DNA of 64,000 nucleotides from CAYNWT01 sp964450955 (GTDB lineage Bacteria; Planctomycetota; Planctomycetia; Planctomycetales; Planctomycetaceae): assembly GCA_964450955.1 (NCBI GenBank), contig CAYVFI010000017.1:1-64000 (forward strand). The letters run 5' to 3'. Positions within the stretch are counted from its first letter, which is position 1, and each line of letters begins with the position of its first letter. Position numbers and translations under genes: made by a program. A model generated the notes under the pieces. The model was not told the DNA's origin. It did not search any database and saw nothing but the letters and a program-made list of their open reading frames with translations. This document shows, in pieces, positions 1 to 7,871 of this stretch.

Positions 1-145
1 TTTTTACGCTGAGGCCCTTCGGGCACACCTTCCAACTTTGTCAACGCGGGCTGGCCTTGGTACAATTTCCGTAGTTCAGGCATCGTTCGCTTCGTTCAGG
101 GCGGTGTCGTAAAAACCTTCCGTTGTGGCCCACAGGTCTTTCGTG
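1..145. other. Window edge, no clear gene
   Basis: No reading frame in this stretch can be assigned. Frame 2 is open from the edge to a stop near position 109 and could be the tail of an upstream gene, but the 35 or so residues match nothing I recognise. Since the next gene is a SUKH protein, a toxin C-terminus would be a natural upstream neighbour; that is a guess from context only. Confidence 0.25.
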
Positions 146-601
146 ATGCAGACCGTCAGCGAGCTTGTCCCGCAGATCGTTGCCCTGATGGAGGCCGAGA
201 ATGTTCCCGTTCGCGCCCCTGTATCGGCTGACCGTGTCACTGAATTCGAGAAACGCTGGAACGTCGAACTGCCGGCAGACATGCGTGAGTTCTACCGACT
301 TGTCGATGGCACCAGCAAGGATCACTCCATCACTGACGAGATGTTCTGTATTTGGCCGCTATCTGAACTTATGCCGATCCCAGACTTGTTGTCTGAACCT
401 CATTACGCCGACTATCGCAACGTTGACGGAGCATCGCAAACAATCTGCTTTTCCGACTACATGATCGACTCCGATGTGTTCGCCATTCGCACCTTCGCAC
501 CACACGACATTATCACTGTTTGTAGTGGACACCGCCCTGTCGCTTCGAGCTTTACAGAATTCCTATCGAAAATGCTGGTCGAACCGCTCTCTCTGATGTA
601 G
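146..601 (+). CDS. SMI1/KNR4 (SUKH) family protein
   Basis: The protein is about 151 residues long and has the SUKH signature: a helix with a conserved Glu followed by an L-P-A-D-M-R-E-F-Y motif and an acidic D-G-T turn (about residues 30-55), then alternating strands. In bacteria SUKH proteins often serve as immunity proteins against secreted polymorphic toxins, but many are orphans of unknown role. I chose the ATG at 146; a GTG at 125 in the same frame would add seven residues with no better ribosome site. No toxin gene lies downstream, and the upstream side is cut by the window edge. The family call is fairly sure; the immunity role is inference. Confidence 0.7.
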   Translation: MQTVSELVPQIVALMEAENVPVRAPVSADRVTEFEKRWNVELPADMREFYRLVDGTSKDHSITDEMFCIWPLSELMPIPDLLSEPHYADYRNVDGASQTICFSDYMIDSDVFAIRTFAPHDIITVCSGHRPVASSFTEFLSKMLVEPLSLM

Positions 602-948
602 TGGCGGACAAATCGAGATAGGGAACAGCTTTTCGGCTGTCCCCTCCCACGCCACCTGACATGCGGGTCCGCATCAGGCGGTTCGTCGAAGAGGAGCAAG
701 GGTGCCCCGGTGGTCTCTTAGAAACACAAGTCCTTGTTCTCTAAGTCACTGTATTCCCATGGCCCAATGTCTGCTCAGGCGTGCAGTGATGCCGGCCGTA
801 TAATCGTCAAAATCCAATTGTGGTGGACGATACAGCACCGGCGTCTCTCGATGTGCCAGTGTTTTGCTGCGCCTATCTGGCCAGCAACCTATTTTTCCGA
901 ACAGGCGAAGCCGTTTCCAGTTGGGCCACAGTTGGACTTAAGCAGGCG
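602..948. other. Intergenic stretch with hairpin cluster
   Basis: There is no convincing gene here. Two strong hairpins lie at 621-643 and 652-681 and are listed separately. The rest, up to the RedB-like gene, holds no motif I can support. Open frames across it give low-complexity peptides without family resemblance. Confidence 0.5.
618..700 (-). repeat. Tandem hairpin element, possible group II intron scar
   Basis: Two adjacent inverted repeats are visible. One pairs 621-628 with 637-643. The longer pairs 652-666 with 670-681 and has a short loop. Read on the minus strand, the longer hairpin followed by a G-rich run resembles the structured DNA often found just downstream of group II intron reverse transcriptase genes. 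No reverse transcriptase is present, so at most this is a remnant. The hairpins are certain; the origin is from memory and weak. Confidence 0.35.
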
Positions 949-1566
949 ATGAGACACAAGAAACCAAAGCACGGTCGTATGTCTGCCTATTGGCTTGTGG
1001 CGTGGAGCTTACTGATTGCCGGTGGGCTGCTTTGGATGACAGCTTATTCGATGTCGCCCGGTGACATTCCAACGCCGCTGCTGGAACGACCGGACGATAC
1101 CGAGATTTCGTTTAGTGAGAACCAACCAACCTTGCTGGTGTTTCTGCACCCTCGCTGCCCATGTACTCGCCCAACCATTGCCGCTCTTGAACGGTTAATG
1201 GTTCGGAAACACGACATCGTGCTCCAACCTGTGTTCTATCTGCCAGGCACACAGACCGTCGCATGGGCTCAGAATGAATACTGGGATCGCCTCATCGATT
1301 TGGGTGCCCATGAACCAGTGGTTGATATCAATGGCCATCTCGCGGGCCAATTCCATGCAACGACATCCGGGCATGCGTTGCTGTTTTCAACTGATGGGCG
1401 TGTTCGGTTTTCAGGTGGGATCACCAGCGGTCGCGTTCATGAGGGGGATAGTCTGGGTTTGACGATGCTGACACGAGTCCTTGATGGGATTCCTGTCAGC
1501 GAACCATCCTTCCCGGTCTATGGCTGCTCGATCGTAGATAAGTCGGAGCACTCTCATGAGCACTAA
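949..1566 (+). CDS. RedB-like thioredoxin-fold membrane protein
   Basis: This is a roughly 205-residue protein with one N-terminal membrane segment (about residues 12-31) followed by an exported thioredoxin-like domain. The active-site region reads H-P-R-C-P-C-T-R, a CxC arrangement instead of the usual CxxC. The C-terminal half carries the F-S-G-G-I-T-x-x-R-x-H-E-G-D motif that I associate with RedB-type proteins. The ATG at 949 is preferred over longer upstream frames because it puts the membrane helix near the N-terminus; ATG 979 is an alternative. It overlaps the next gene by 11 bases, so it is probably translated together with the histidine kinase and may act as its redox-sensing partner. 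That role is inferred. Confidence 0.72.
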   Translation: MRHKKPKHGRMSAYWLVAWSLLIAGGLLWMTAYSMSPGDIPTPLLERPDDTEISFSENQPTLLVFLHPRCPCTRPTIAALERLMVRKHDIVLQPVFYLPGTQTVAWAQNEYWDRLIDLGAHEPVVDINGHLAGQFHATTSGHALLFSTDGRVRFSGGITSGRVHEGDSLGLTMLTRVLDGIPVSEPSFPVYGCSIVDKSEHSHEH

Positions 1567-3178
1567 GCGGAATCGGCGCCGCGTGTCGAAGGCGATTAGA
1601 AGCAAGGAAGACTTCGAGAATCGCGTTTCAGAACTACATACCGAAAAACGACAGCGCGTCTGCGCGAAGACAGATCGGTTGTTCATGTGGCTGATGCTGC
1701 TGCAATGGGCGGTTGCCATTGTGCTGGCATTCGTAGTTTCACCGCGAACGTGGATCGGAGACACATCGCATACGCACATGCATGTCTACGTGGCGATATT
1801 TTTCGGCGGTTTGATTTCTATGCCGCCCATCCTGCTGGCGTATTTTTGCCCCGGTCAACAGAAAACACGAAATGCGATCGCCTTCGCTCAGGCAGCATGG
1901 AGCTGCGTTTTGATTCACCTGACTGGCGGGCGGATTGAAACAAACTTTCACGCGTTCGGTTCTCTTGCGTTTCTTGCATTCTACCGCGAATGGAGACTGC
2001 TGGTTCTCAATAGCATGGTCATCCTGCTGGACCATAGCGTTCGAGGCAGTCTGTGGCCGGCGTCTGTCTACGGCGTTGCAGTCAACAGTACATGGCGTCT
2101 GTTGGAACATGCCATCTGGCTGACGTGGATCAATTTGTTCCTGATTAAGTCATGTCTGCAACAAGTGACTGAAGAGCGTCGCAGCTGCAAACGCCAAGCG
2201 CAGCTGGAGCATACAAATACGGTGATTGAAGATCGTGTCCAGAGGCGAACAAAAGCACTGGCGAAAACAACCGACCGACTCAGGGCCGAATCTGTCGAAC
2301 ACCGCAAGACCCAACAAGAACGAGAACGCGCGTTTCGTGATCTGGCAACGGCTTCACGCCGAGCCGGCATGGCCGAAGTCGCAACCGGCATACTGCACAA
2401 CGTGGGTAACGTACTCAATAGTGTAAATGTGGCTGCCAACGTGCTGTTGGATTCCAATCGGACAAGTCGTGTGTCAAGACTGGCGCAGGCTTCCAAAATC
2501 GTGACTGAAAACGAATCCAATCTGGCTGACTTCCTGACCAGCGATTCACGCGGCCGACATTTTCCTCAGGTCCTGAACCAGCTTGCAGACGAATTGCTTA
2601 GAGAACAGACAGAAAACAAAACAGAACTGATGTCGCTAAAAGCGAATCTCGAACATGTCAGTCAGATTGTCGAGTTCCAGCAAACGTTTGCATCGCAGAA
2701 GACTCTTGTTGAAGACGTGTCTGTCTGCGAACTGATCAAGGATGCTTTGAAGATCAATGCCGTTGATCAGCATGACTTTCGAGTGGAGCTGAATTTCGCA
2801 GAACCGGTTCCCATCATTCAGACCGACAAACACAAAGTACTGCAGATTTTAATCAATCTGATTAGCAACGCTCGCCACGCCCTTGTCGACGCACAGCGTA
2901 CCGATGGGACAATGCGAATCTCAGTTACCGTGGTGGAACAGACGGTTCGAATTCAGATCCGCGACAATGGAACGGGCATTTCGCCGGATCACATGGACCG
3001 TATTTTTGCTCATGGATTCACGACTCGAGAGTCTGGCCATGGTTTTGGATTACATAGCAGCGCTTTGGCCGCACAGTTGCTGAGAGGATCCCTCTCGGGC
3101 CAAAGCGACGGGATCGGAACAGGGGCGACGTTTACGCTTGCCATTCCAGTAACGGAAGACATCCCATGCAGGATTTGA
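1556..3178 (+). CDS. Membrane sensor histidine kinase
   Basis: The 540-residue protein has a membrane sensor region with several hydrophobic segments (residues about 42-62, 77-98, 107-121, 135-160, 180-198). These contain a run of His residues (S-H-T-H-M-H near 71-76) and a G-G-R-I-E...F-H-x-F-G-S-L-A-F motif that could bind a metal or haem. A coiled region follows (about 205-265), then a dimerisation helix with the probable phosphoacceptor His281 (L-H-N-V-G-N). The ATPase domain has N-box N-L-I-S-N-A-R, G1 D-N-G-T-G and G2 G-H-G-F-G-L. A GGAG site lies seven bases before the ATG. It overlaps both neighbours, giving a likely three-gene signalling operon. The ligand is unknown. Confidence 0.88.
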   Translation: MSTKRNRRRVSKAIRSKEDFENRVSELHTEKRQRVCAKTDRLFMWLMLLQWAVAIVLAFVVSPRTWIGDTSHTHMHVYVAIFFGGLISMPPILLAYFCPGQQKTRNAIAFAQAAWSCVLIHLTGGRIETNFHAFGSLAFLAFYREWRLLVLNSMVILLDHSVRGSLWPASVYGVAVNSTWRLLEHAIWLTWINLFLIKSCLQQVTEERRSCKRQAQLEHTNTVIEDRVQRRTKALAKTTDRLRAESVEHRKTQQERERAFRDLATASRRAGMAEVATGILHNVGNVLNSVNVAANVLLDSNRTSRVSRLAQASKIVTENESNLADFLTSDSRGRHFPQVLNQLADELLREQTENKTELMSLKANLEHVSQIVEFQQTFASQKTLVEDVSVCELIKDALKINAVDQHDFRVELNFAEPVPIIQTDKHKVLQILINLISNARHALVDAQRTDGTMRISVTVVEQTVRIQIRDNGTGISPDHMDRIFAHGFTTRESGHGFGLHSSALAAQLLRGSLSGQSDGIGTGATFTLAIPVTEDIPCRI

Positions 3179-5004
3179 TCGAACCACCGCGCCGGATTCT
3201 GTTGATCGATGACAACCCGTCAATCCACGAAGACTATCGCAAAATTCTGAACGCCCCGGTTCACACCGTAACGGCGGCCGAAGCCGATTTTTTCGGTGAA
3301 CCAAACCAGCCTGCGTCGCCACCGGTGGACATCAGACTGGACTCGGCATTCCAGGGGCAGGAGGCACTGACCAAGGTCAAGCTCGCGCTGGAAAACCAAC
3401 AACCATATTCTATGGCGTTCGTCGACATGCGAATGCCCCCCGGTTGGGACGGTGTGAAGACCATTAACGAACTATGGCGCGTCCAGCCGGATCTGCAGGT
3501 CGTGATCTGCACCGCTTATTCGGACAATTCGTGGGACGAAGTTTGTCGAGAACTCGGATATACCGACCAGTTGTTGATTCTGAAGAAGCCCTTCGACAAC
3601 ATCGAAGTCGCGCAACTGGCAATCGCTTTGACAAAGAAATGGGCCTTAACCCGTGACGCGCGCGTCAGACAGCAGGATCTTGAATCGATGGTGCGCCGCA
3701 GAACTGCGGCACTCAGAATTGCGGCCATGCAGGACGGATTGACCGGGCTGGCCAATCGCACACGATTCAACGAACGGCTGGATCAGACCCTTTCCAGAAT
3801 CAGTCGTAATGCTGACGAACACGCTGTTGTCTTGCTGATTGATCTGGACAGTTTCAAGAGCATCAACGATTCGATGGGACATCCGGCCGGTGACATGGTC
3901 GTGAAGGGAGTCGCGAATCGGCTAAGCCAGAGTGTTCGCGATTCCGACTGCGTCGCGCGTCTTGGGGGTGATGAATTCGCGATTTTGCAGACTCCCGTGG
4001 ACACTGCCGATGACGCTGACACACTGGCTCGGCGATTGTTTGAGCTGTTGGAAGAACCGTTCGAAATCGACGGTAATCGGATTCAGGTGGGCATGAGCTG
4101 CGGCATTGCCATTTCACCTCAGGACGGAACGACGGTCGATGAACTTCTGAAGAACGCGGACCTGGCCCTGTACCGAGCGAAAGCGGATGGTCGGAACTGC
4201 TACCGATTCTTCAAAGAGGAAATGGACCAGCGGTGCAAACACCGACGAAAAACGATTGGCGAACTCAAGCTGTCCATCGAAGCTCAACAATTTGCGATTC
4301 ACTATCAGCCTATTGTGGATACTGCAACAGGCAGGGCGGCCAGTTACGAAGCGCTACTCAGATGGCAGCATCCCACACGTGGTTTGCTGCCCCCATCCGA
4401 ATTCCTCGCCGCTGCCGAACATGCGGGCCTGACAGACCCCATCGGGACGTGGGTCATTCGGCAAGCCTGCCGGGATGCTTTGCGATTTCCCGACAACGTC
4501 CGCATCTCGGTGAATGTCTCCGCAGTGCAGTTCCGCCGAAACAGTCTGTTGAGGTCCGTCCAACAAGCGCTGGCAGAAACCGGCTTGCCCGCATCGCGTC
4601 TGATGCTTGAAATCGTTGAATCAGTAGTGCTGAAAAAGTCCAGCACGGTCGTGGAAACTCTGGGCCGACTTCATCAACTGGGTGTCGGCATCGCGATGGA
4701 CGATTTTGGAACCGGGTATTCGTCACTCATTTATCTACGCATGTTTCCTTTCGACACAATCAAACTGGATCGGTCCTTCGTGCATGACGCGCCGGACAGC
4801 GAAGAATCGACCGGGATTATTCGAGCAGTCGCGATGCTGGGGAAGTGTTTAAATCTGAAACTGATTGCCGAGGGAGTCGAAACAAGGGGACAACTGGAAT
4901 GTGTTACTGAGATGGGCTACGACTGCGTTCAGGGCTACTATCATGCTCGACCAATGCCGTTGGAGGAAGCCCTTCAGTGGGAGGCAGGCAAAGTGCTCAA
5001 GTAG
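3166..5004 (+). CDS. Response regulator with GGDEF and EAL domains
   Basis: The domain order is REC (about 1-160), GGDEF (about 185-350) and EAL (about 365-612). REC has the acidic pair D15-D16, the phosphoacceptor Asp87 in F-V-D-M-R-M and the K-K-P-F switch; about 35 extra residues sit between its first two strands. The cyclase has an intact G-G-D-E-F (267-271) and an R-x-x-D product-inhibition site (258-261). The phosphodiesterase has Y-E-A-L-L-R, D-D-F-G-T-G-Y-S-S and A-E-G-V-E-T, so both enzymes look active. Its start lies inside the end of the histidine kinase gene, which makes it the cognate regulator. It would turn the upstream redox or ligand signal into a change in cyclic-di-GMP. Confidence 0.9.
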   Translation: MQDLIEPPRRILLIDDNPSIHEDYRKILNAPVHTVTAAEADFFGEPNQPASPPVDIRLDSAFQGQEALTKVKLALENQQPYSMAFVDMRMPPGWDGVKTINELWRVQPDLQVVICTAYSDNSWDEVCRELGYTDQLLILKKPFDNIEVAQLAIALTKKWALTRDARVRQQDLESMVRRRTAALRIAAMQDGLTGLANRTRFNERLDQTLSRISRNADEHAVVLLIDLDSFKSINDSMGHPAGDMVVKGVANRLSQSVRDSDCVARLGGDEFAILQTPVDTADDADTLARRLFELLEEPFEIDGNRIQVGMSCGIAISPQDGTTVDELLKNADLALYRAKADGRNCYRFFKEEMDQRCKHRRKTIGELKLSIEAQQFAIHYQPIVDTATGRAASYEALLRWQHPTRGLLPPSEFLAAAEHAGLTDPIGTWVIRQACRDALRFPDNVRISVNVSAVQFRRNSLLRSVQQALAETGLPASRLMLEIVESVVLKKSSTVVETLGRLHQLGVGIAMDDFGTGYSSLIYLRMFPFDTIKLDRSFVHDAPDSEESTGIIRAVAMLGKCLNLKLIAEGVETRGQLECVTEMGYDCVQGYYHARPMPLEEALQWEAGKVLK

Positions 5005-5371
5005 GTTCCGGCCTCGTCGTAATCAACAGCCATTGGCCATGCCCCTGGCCGGTCGTGCCGAGTTCCGTTCCGTTCGCTAATTGACGGTGCCAATGCGCAT
5101 GTTGGCAGTTTGAAGAAATGCAGCCGACCCAGTACGTGCCCACGCAATCGTTCCGGCGCAGGGCTTCAGATCGGCTCCGAAGTTGCAGGCTTCGAATGGA
5201 AAGCATTGCCCCGCGGAATCTTCCAGTGCTACCGATTGTGCCAGTCAACGCGTGTTAAACGGCGGCGCGAATCCGTTGCTTTTCGGCGTCATGATCACTT
5301 ATGCGAGCTAGGTTTGAACGTGGTTTTGATTTGACCATCTGACTGACACGAGTCCCATTCCGAGTTCGACC
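5005..5371. other. Intergenic, nothing recognised
   Basis: The stretch holds short open frames on both strands, the longest being 83 codons on the minus strand at 4997-5248. None shows a family motif, a good ribosome site or plausible composition. A promoter for the YHS-type gene should lie in the last part, but I cannot point to one. Confidence 0.4.
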
Positions 5372-6598
5372 ATGTCGTTTCGTATGCGAATTATTTTCTT
5401 CACCATGGTGTCGTTAGCCCTTAGCGGGCAGGCTGTCTTCGCAGAGGAAACAAACGTCATGTGCCCGGTTTTGGGAGACCGGTTGGCCGACGCCGAAATT
5501 GTTACTGTCTACAAGGGCAAAGAAATTCGTTTCTGCTGCAACGAATGCGTTGTGGAATTCGAAGAGAACCCGGAAATCTACGTCAGCGAGATTCCCCAGT
5601 TGCAAAATCTGTCACTGCGCGAACGCGTGTCAGCATTGTTCGATACGAACACTCGGTTCATTGTGATTGGAGCCCTGGTTCTTCTACTAGTGGGGCTTCA
5701 AGTTGCGAAGTGGCTGCGGCCCAAACCCGAAGGCGTGAAGCCGTCGTTGTTGAACCGCCGAATGCCTGTCGCAATTCCGTTGGCGATTGGCTGCATAATT
5801 CTTGGCTACGAGACGTGGTCACTGCGTCAGGAAAAATTCATGACGTGGATGGACGACAACATGCACTTCGCGACGTTCTACGACTTTGGGTATCCTCCCA
5901 GTCCGGCACGACCGCCTGTGGAAGAAAAGCGGCTTGAAGCTTCGTTTTACCGGGGTAACGACGAACGCAGTCCGAAGTTGTTTAACAATGGAAACTACCG
6001 TACGGCCAGGTTCGACGTGTCGTTGTGCGATGCGGACGGCAACACAATTCGTCATGGCGATCCCGTCGCCGAGCAGATGTTTGTTCGCTTAGTCATTGAT
6101 CGGCCGCCGTTTACGCCGGACTTTCTGTATGACAAATCCGTCATGTCCAAAATGTTCCTGACGGCTGAGTGTGATCGTTTTCTGGGGATGAAGGCTCCGG
6201 TTGCCGACCGAGTCGATCTTACGGAAATAGAGCCCATGCAGAAGTGGGAAGCCAGGTTCCCCATCGATCGCCCGTGCTGCGAATCGTCGCGAAAGGGAGT
6301 CATCTACATTTGCGAAGAGTACTATTACGATTCGAACTGGTGGTCTGATTCGAAAAGTCGCGGTGGCTCACGTTTCCATTATGGCATTCGCTACGAACTG
6401 GAAACGGATGGCGACGGGAAAGTGGCAGCAACGTCTGACATGTGGATGGGGGCCCTGTATCGAACTCGCAAGTTCCCCAAGTGGAAAGTTCCGATGACTG
6501 AGTGGTTTAGCCACATTGAAATCCCAGAACTGCCCGGCCCTAACGTTGAAGATATCGAACTGCTGGGGATCGATGATCATTTGACGAAGAACCACTAA
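5372..6598 (+). CDS. YHS/TRASH-type metal-site membrane protein
   Basis: This 408-residue protein starts with a signal peptide ending around A-F-A-E (residue 24). Next is a small cysteine module with C31, C55, C56 and C59 (C-P...F-C-C-N-E-C), the pattern of YHS/TRASH metal-binding domains. Two membrane helices follow at about 96-112 and 130-147, then a long extracytoplasmic region rich in aromatic and acidic residues that matches no family I know. The Cys module suggests copper or another soft metal. It stands alone between two gaps, with no operon partners. The overall function is unknown. Confidence 0.6.
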   Translation: MSFRMRIIFFTMVSLALSGQAVFAEETNVMCPVLGDRLADAEIVTVYKGKEIRFCCNECVVEFEENPEIYVSEIPQLQNLSLRERVSALFDTNTRFIVIGALVLLLVGLQVAKWLRPKPEGVKPSLLNRRMPVAIPLAIGCIILGYETWSLRQEKFMTWMDDNMHFATFYDFGYPPSPARPPVEEKRLEASFYRGNDERSPKLFNNGNYRTARFDVSLCDADGNTIRHGDPVAEQMFVRLVIDRPPFTPDFLYDKSVMSKMFLTAECDRFLGMKAPVADRVDLTEIEPMQKWEARFPIDRPCCESSRKGVIYICEEYYYDSNWWSDSKSRGGSRFHYGIRYELETDGDGKVAATSDMWMGALYRTRKFPKWKVPMTEWFSHIEIPELPGPNVEDIELLGIDDHLTKNH

Positions 6599-6853
6599 GA
6601 AGGTGCCGAGGGGTGCGTGTGATAGCAAAGCATCTCTCAGGATTGCCGCGCGCGAGCCCTTAATCGCAAGCGGGAAAGTTGCATGCCAGTCGGTGTTCTC
6701 GTAAGACGAACACCATTCAGTGGACGCCAACGCACGCCCGCTGGCCTGTGCTGTTTTTCGTAAATTCTTCGTGTCCCTCCGACCAGGCTCGCTCCATCGA
6801 CCTTCTGTGCGGACAATGAAACCATCGTCAATCAACGCTCCAGGCCGTTTGGA

Positions 6854-7585
6854 ATGAACCGGTTTCCGCCCAAAGTCGCTGAACAACTGAAATTCTACGT
6901 CTATCTCTACATTGATCCCCGGACAGACCGGCCGTTCTATATTGGCAAAGGGAAAGGCAACCGAGCGTTCTCACATCTCGACGAAGTCAAAGAATCGGAC
7001 AAGGTTCGGCTCATTAAGGAGATTCGAGACTCTGGCTACGAACCAAAGATCGAACTTCTGAAGTATGGGTTGACTGAAGAGGACGCATTGCTGGTTGAGT
7101 CTACCGCTATTGATCTGCTGGACATCGGCAACCTTACAAACCAATCCCGTGGTCACGGTTCGAAACACGGTGCCCGTGCATCCGTCGAAGAAGTTATTGC
7201 CACGCTGGCGGCTGAACCTGTCGAGATCACCGAGCCGGCGATCCTTATCAACATCAAACGCGGCTACCGCTACGGCCTGAAGCCAATCGAACTCTATGAT
7301 CAGACTCGCAGCTCCTGGCGAGTTGGCCCTAAACGAGATCGAGCCAAGTACGCGATGGCCGTCTACAAAGGCGTCGTTCGGGAAGTCTACGAAATCACTG
7401 TTTGGGTTCCCGCTTGCTCAACGATGCATAGCTTCGACCGAGTTGGCGAAGCAGACCCAAACAGATGGGAGTTTGTCGGGACCGTTGCCCCTGAGCAGAT
7501 CAGATCGAAATACAAAGACCGTTCGGTGGCACGCTACAGAAAGTCTGGGGCGCAGAATCCAATCATGTATGTGAACTGTGATTAG
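6854..7585 (+). CDS. GIY-YIG domain protein (LEM-3-like)
   Basis: The N-terminal 95 residues form a GIY-YIG nuclease-like module: V-Y-L-Y-I-D followed by F-Y-I-G-K-G-K-G-N-R, then a helix with conserved Glu (L-V-E-S, about residue 83). This matches the LEM-3-like branch, where the paired motifs read YLY and YIGKG. The C-terminal 145 residues hold repeated small beta-rich segments and match nothing I recognise. Members are found as isolated genes and their substrates are mostly unknown. The ATG at 6854 sits just before the domain. No mobile-element partner is nearby. Confidence 0.68.
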   Translation: MNRFPPKVAEQLKFYVYLYIDPRTDRPFYIGKGKGNRAFSHLDEVKESDKVRLIKEIRDSGYEPKIELLKYGLTEEDALLVESTAIDLLDIGNLTNQSRGHGSKHGARASVEEVIATLAAEPVEITEPAILINIKRGYRYGLKPIELYDQTRSSWRVGPKRDRAKYAMAVYKGVVREVYEITVWVPACSTMHSFDRVGEADPNRWEFVGTVAPEQIRSKYKDRSVARYRKSGAQNPIMYVNCD

Positions 7586-7680
7586 CAGCCGACCAGCACT
7601 CCACGAGACGGTGCAAAAGCGTCGCAGTACTGGTCCCAGTCGGCCTCGTAATCCACGGACATGCCTAACCGTATCAACGT

Positions 7681-7720
7681 AAAAAAACGCCGAGAATCGG
7701 GTTTGATTCTCGGCGTTTTA
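7681..7720 (-). terminator. Terminator downstream of tRNA-Gln
   Basis: A near-perfect stem of about 13 pairs (A-A-C-G-C-C-G-A-G-A-A-T-C and its complement) with a short loop is followed, on the minus strand, by a run of seven T. It lies directly after the tRNA gene. The opposite strand ends in T-T-T-T, so it may also stop plus-strand transcripts from the GIY-YIG gene. Confidence 0.9.
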
Positions 7721-7722
7721 AA

Positions 7723-7794
7723 TTACCCGGCAGGGACTTGAACCCCGACTGACAGGACCAAAACCTGCTGTGCTACCAATTACACCACCGGGTA
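7723..7794 (-). tRNA. tRNA-Gln (UUG)
   Basis: The minus strand folds into a full cloverleaf. The acceptor stem pairs T-A-C-C-C-G-G with C-C-G-G-G-T-A. The D arm is G-T-G-T / G-C-A-C with G-G-T-A in the loop. The anticodon loop is T-T-T-T-G-G-T, giving anticodon UUG. The T arm is C-G-G-G-G / C-C-C-T-G with loop T-T-C-A-A-G-T. The discriminator base is A, and CCA is not encoded. A terminator follows at once. Confidence 0.95.
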
Positions 7795-7871
7795 CCAGAC
7801 TTCCGTAGAACGGAGTCTAGATGAACCCAAAACATTGGACAAGATCCGTTGTCTCAGGTTCGCAATAAGGA

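Noticed and set aside
4997..5248. 83-codon minus-strand frame with several His and Cys
   Set aside because: It has no ribosome site or family resemblance, it overlaps the end of the REC-GGDEF-EAL gene, and its composition looks random.
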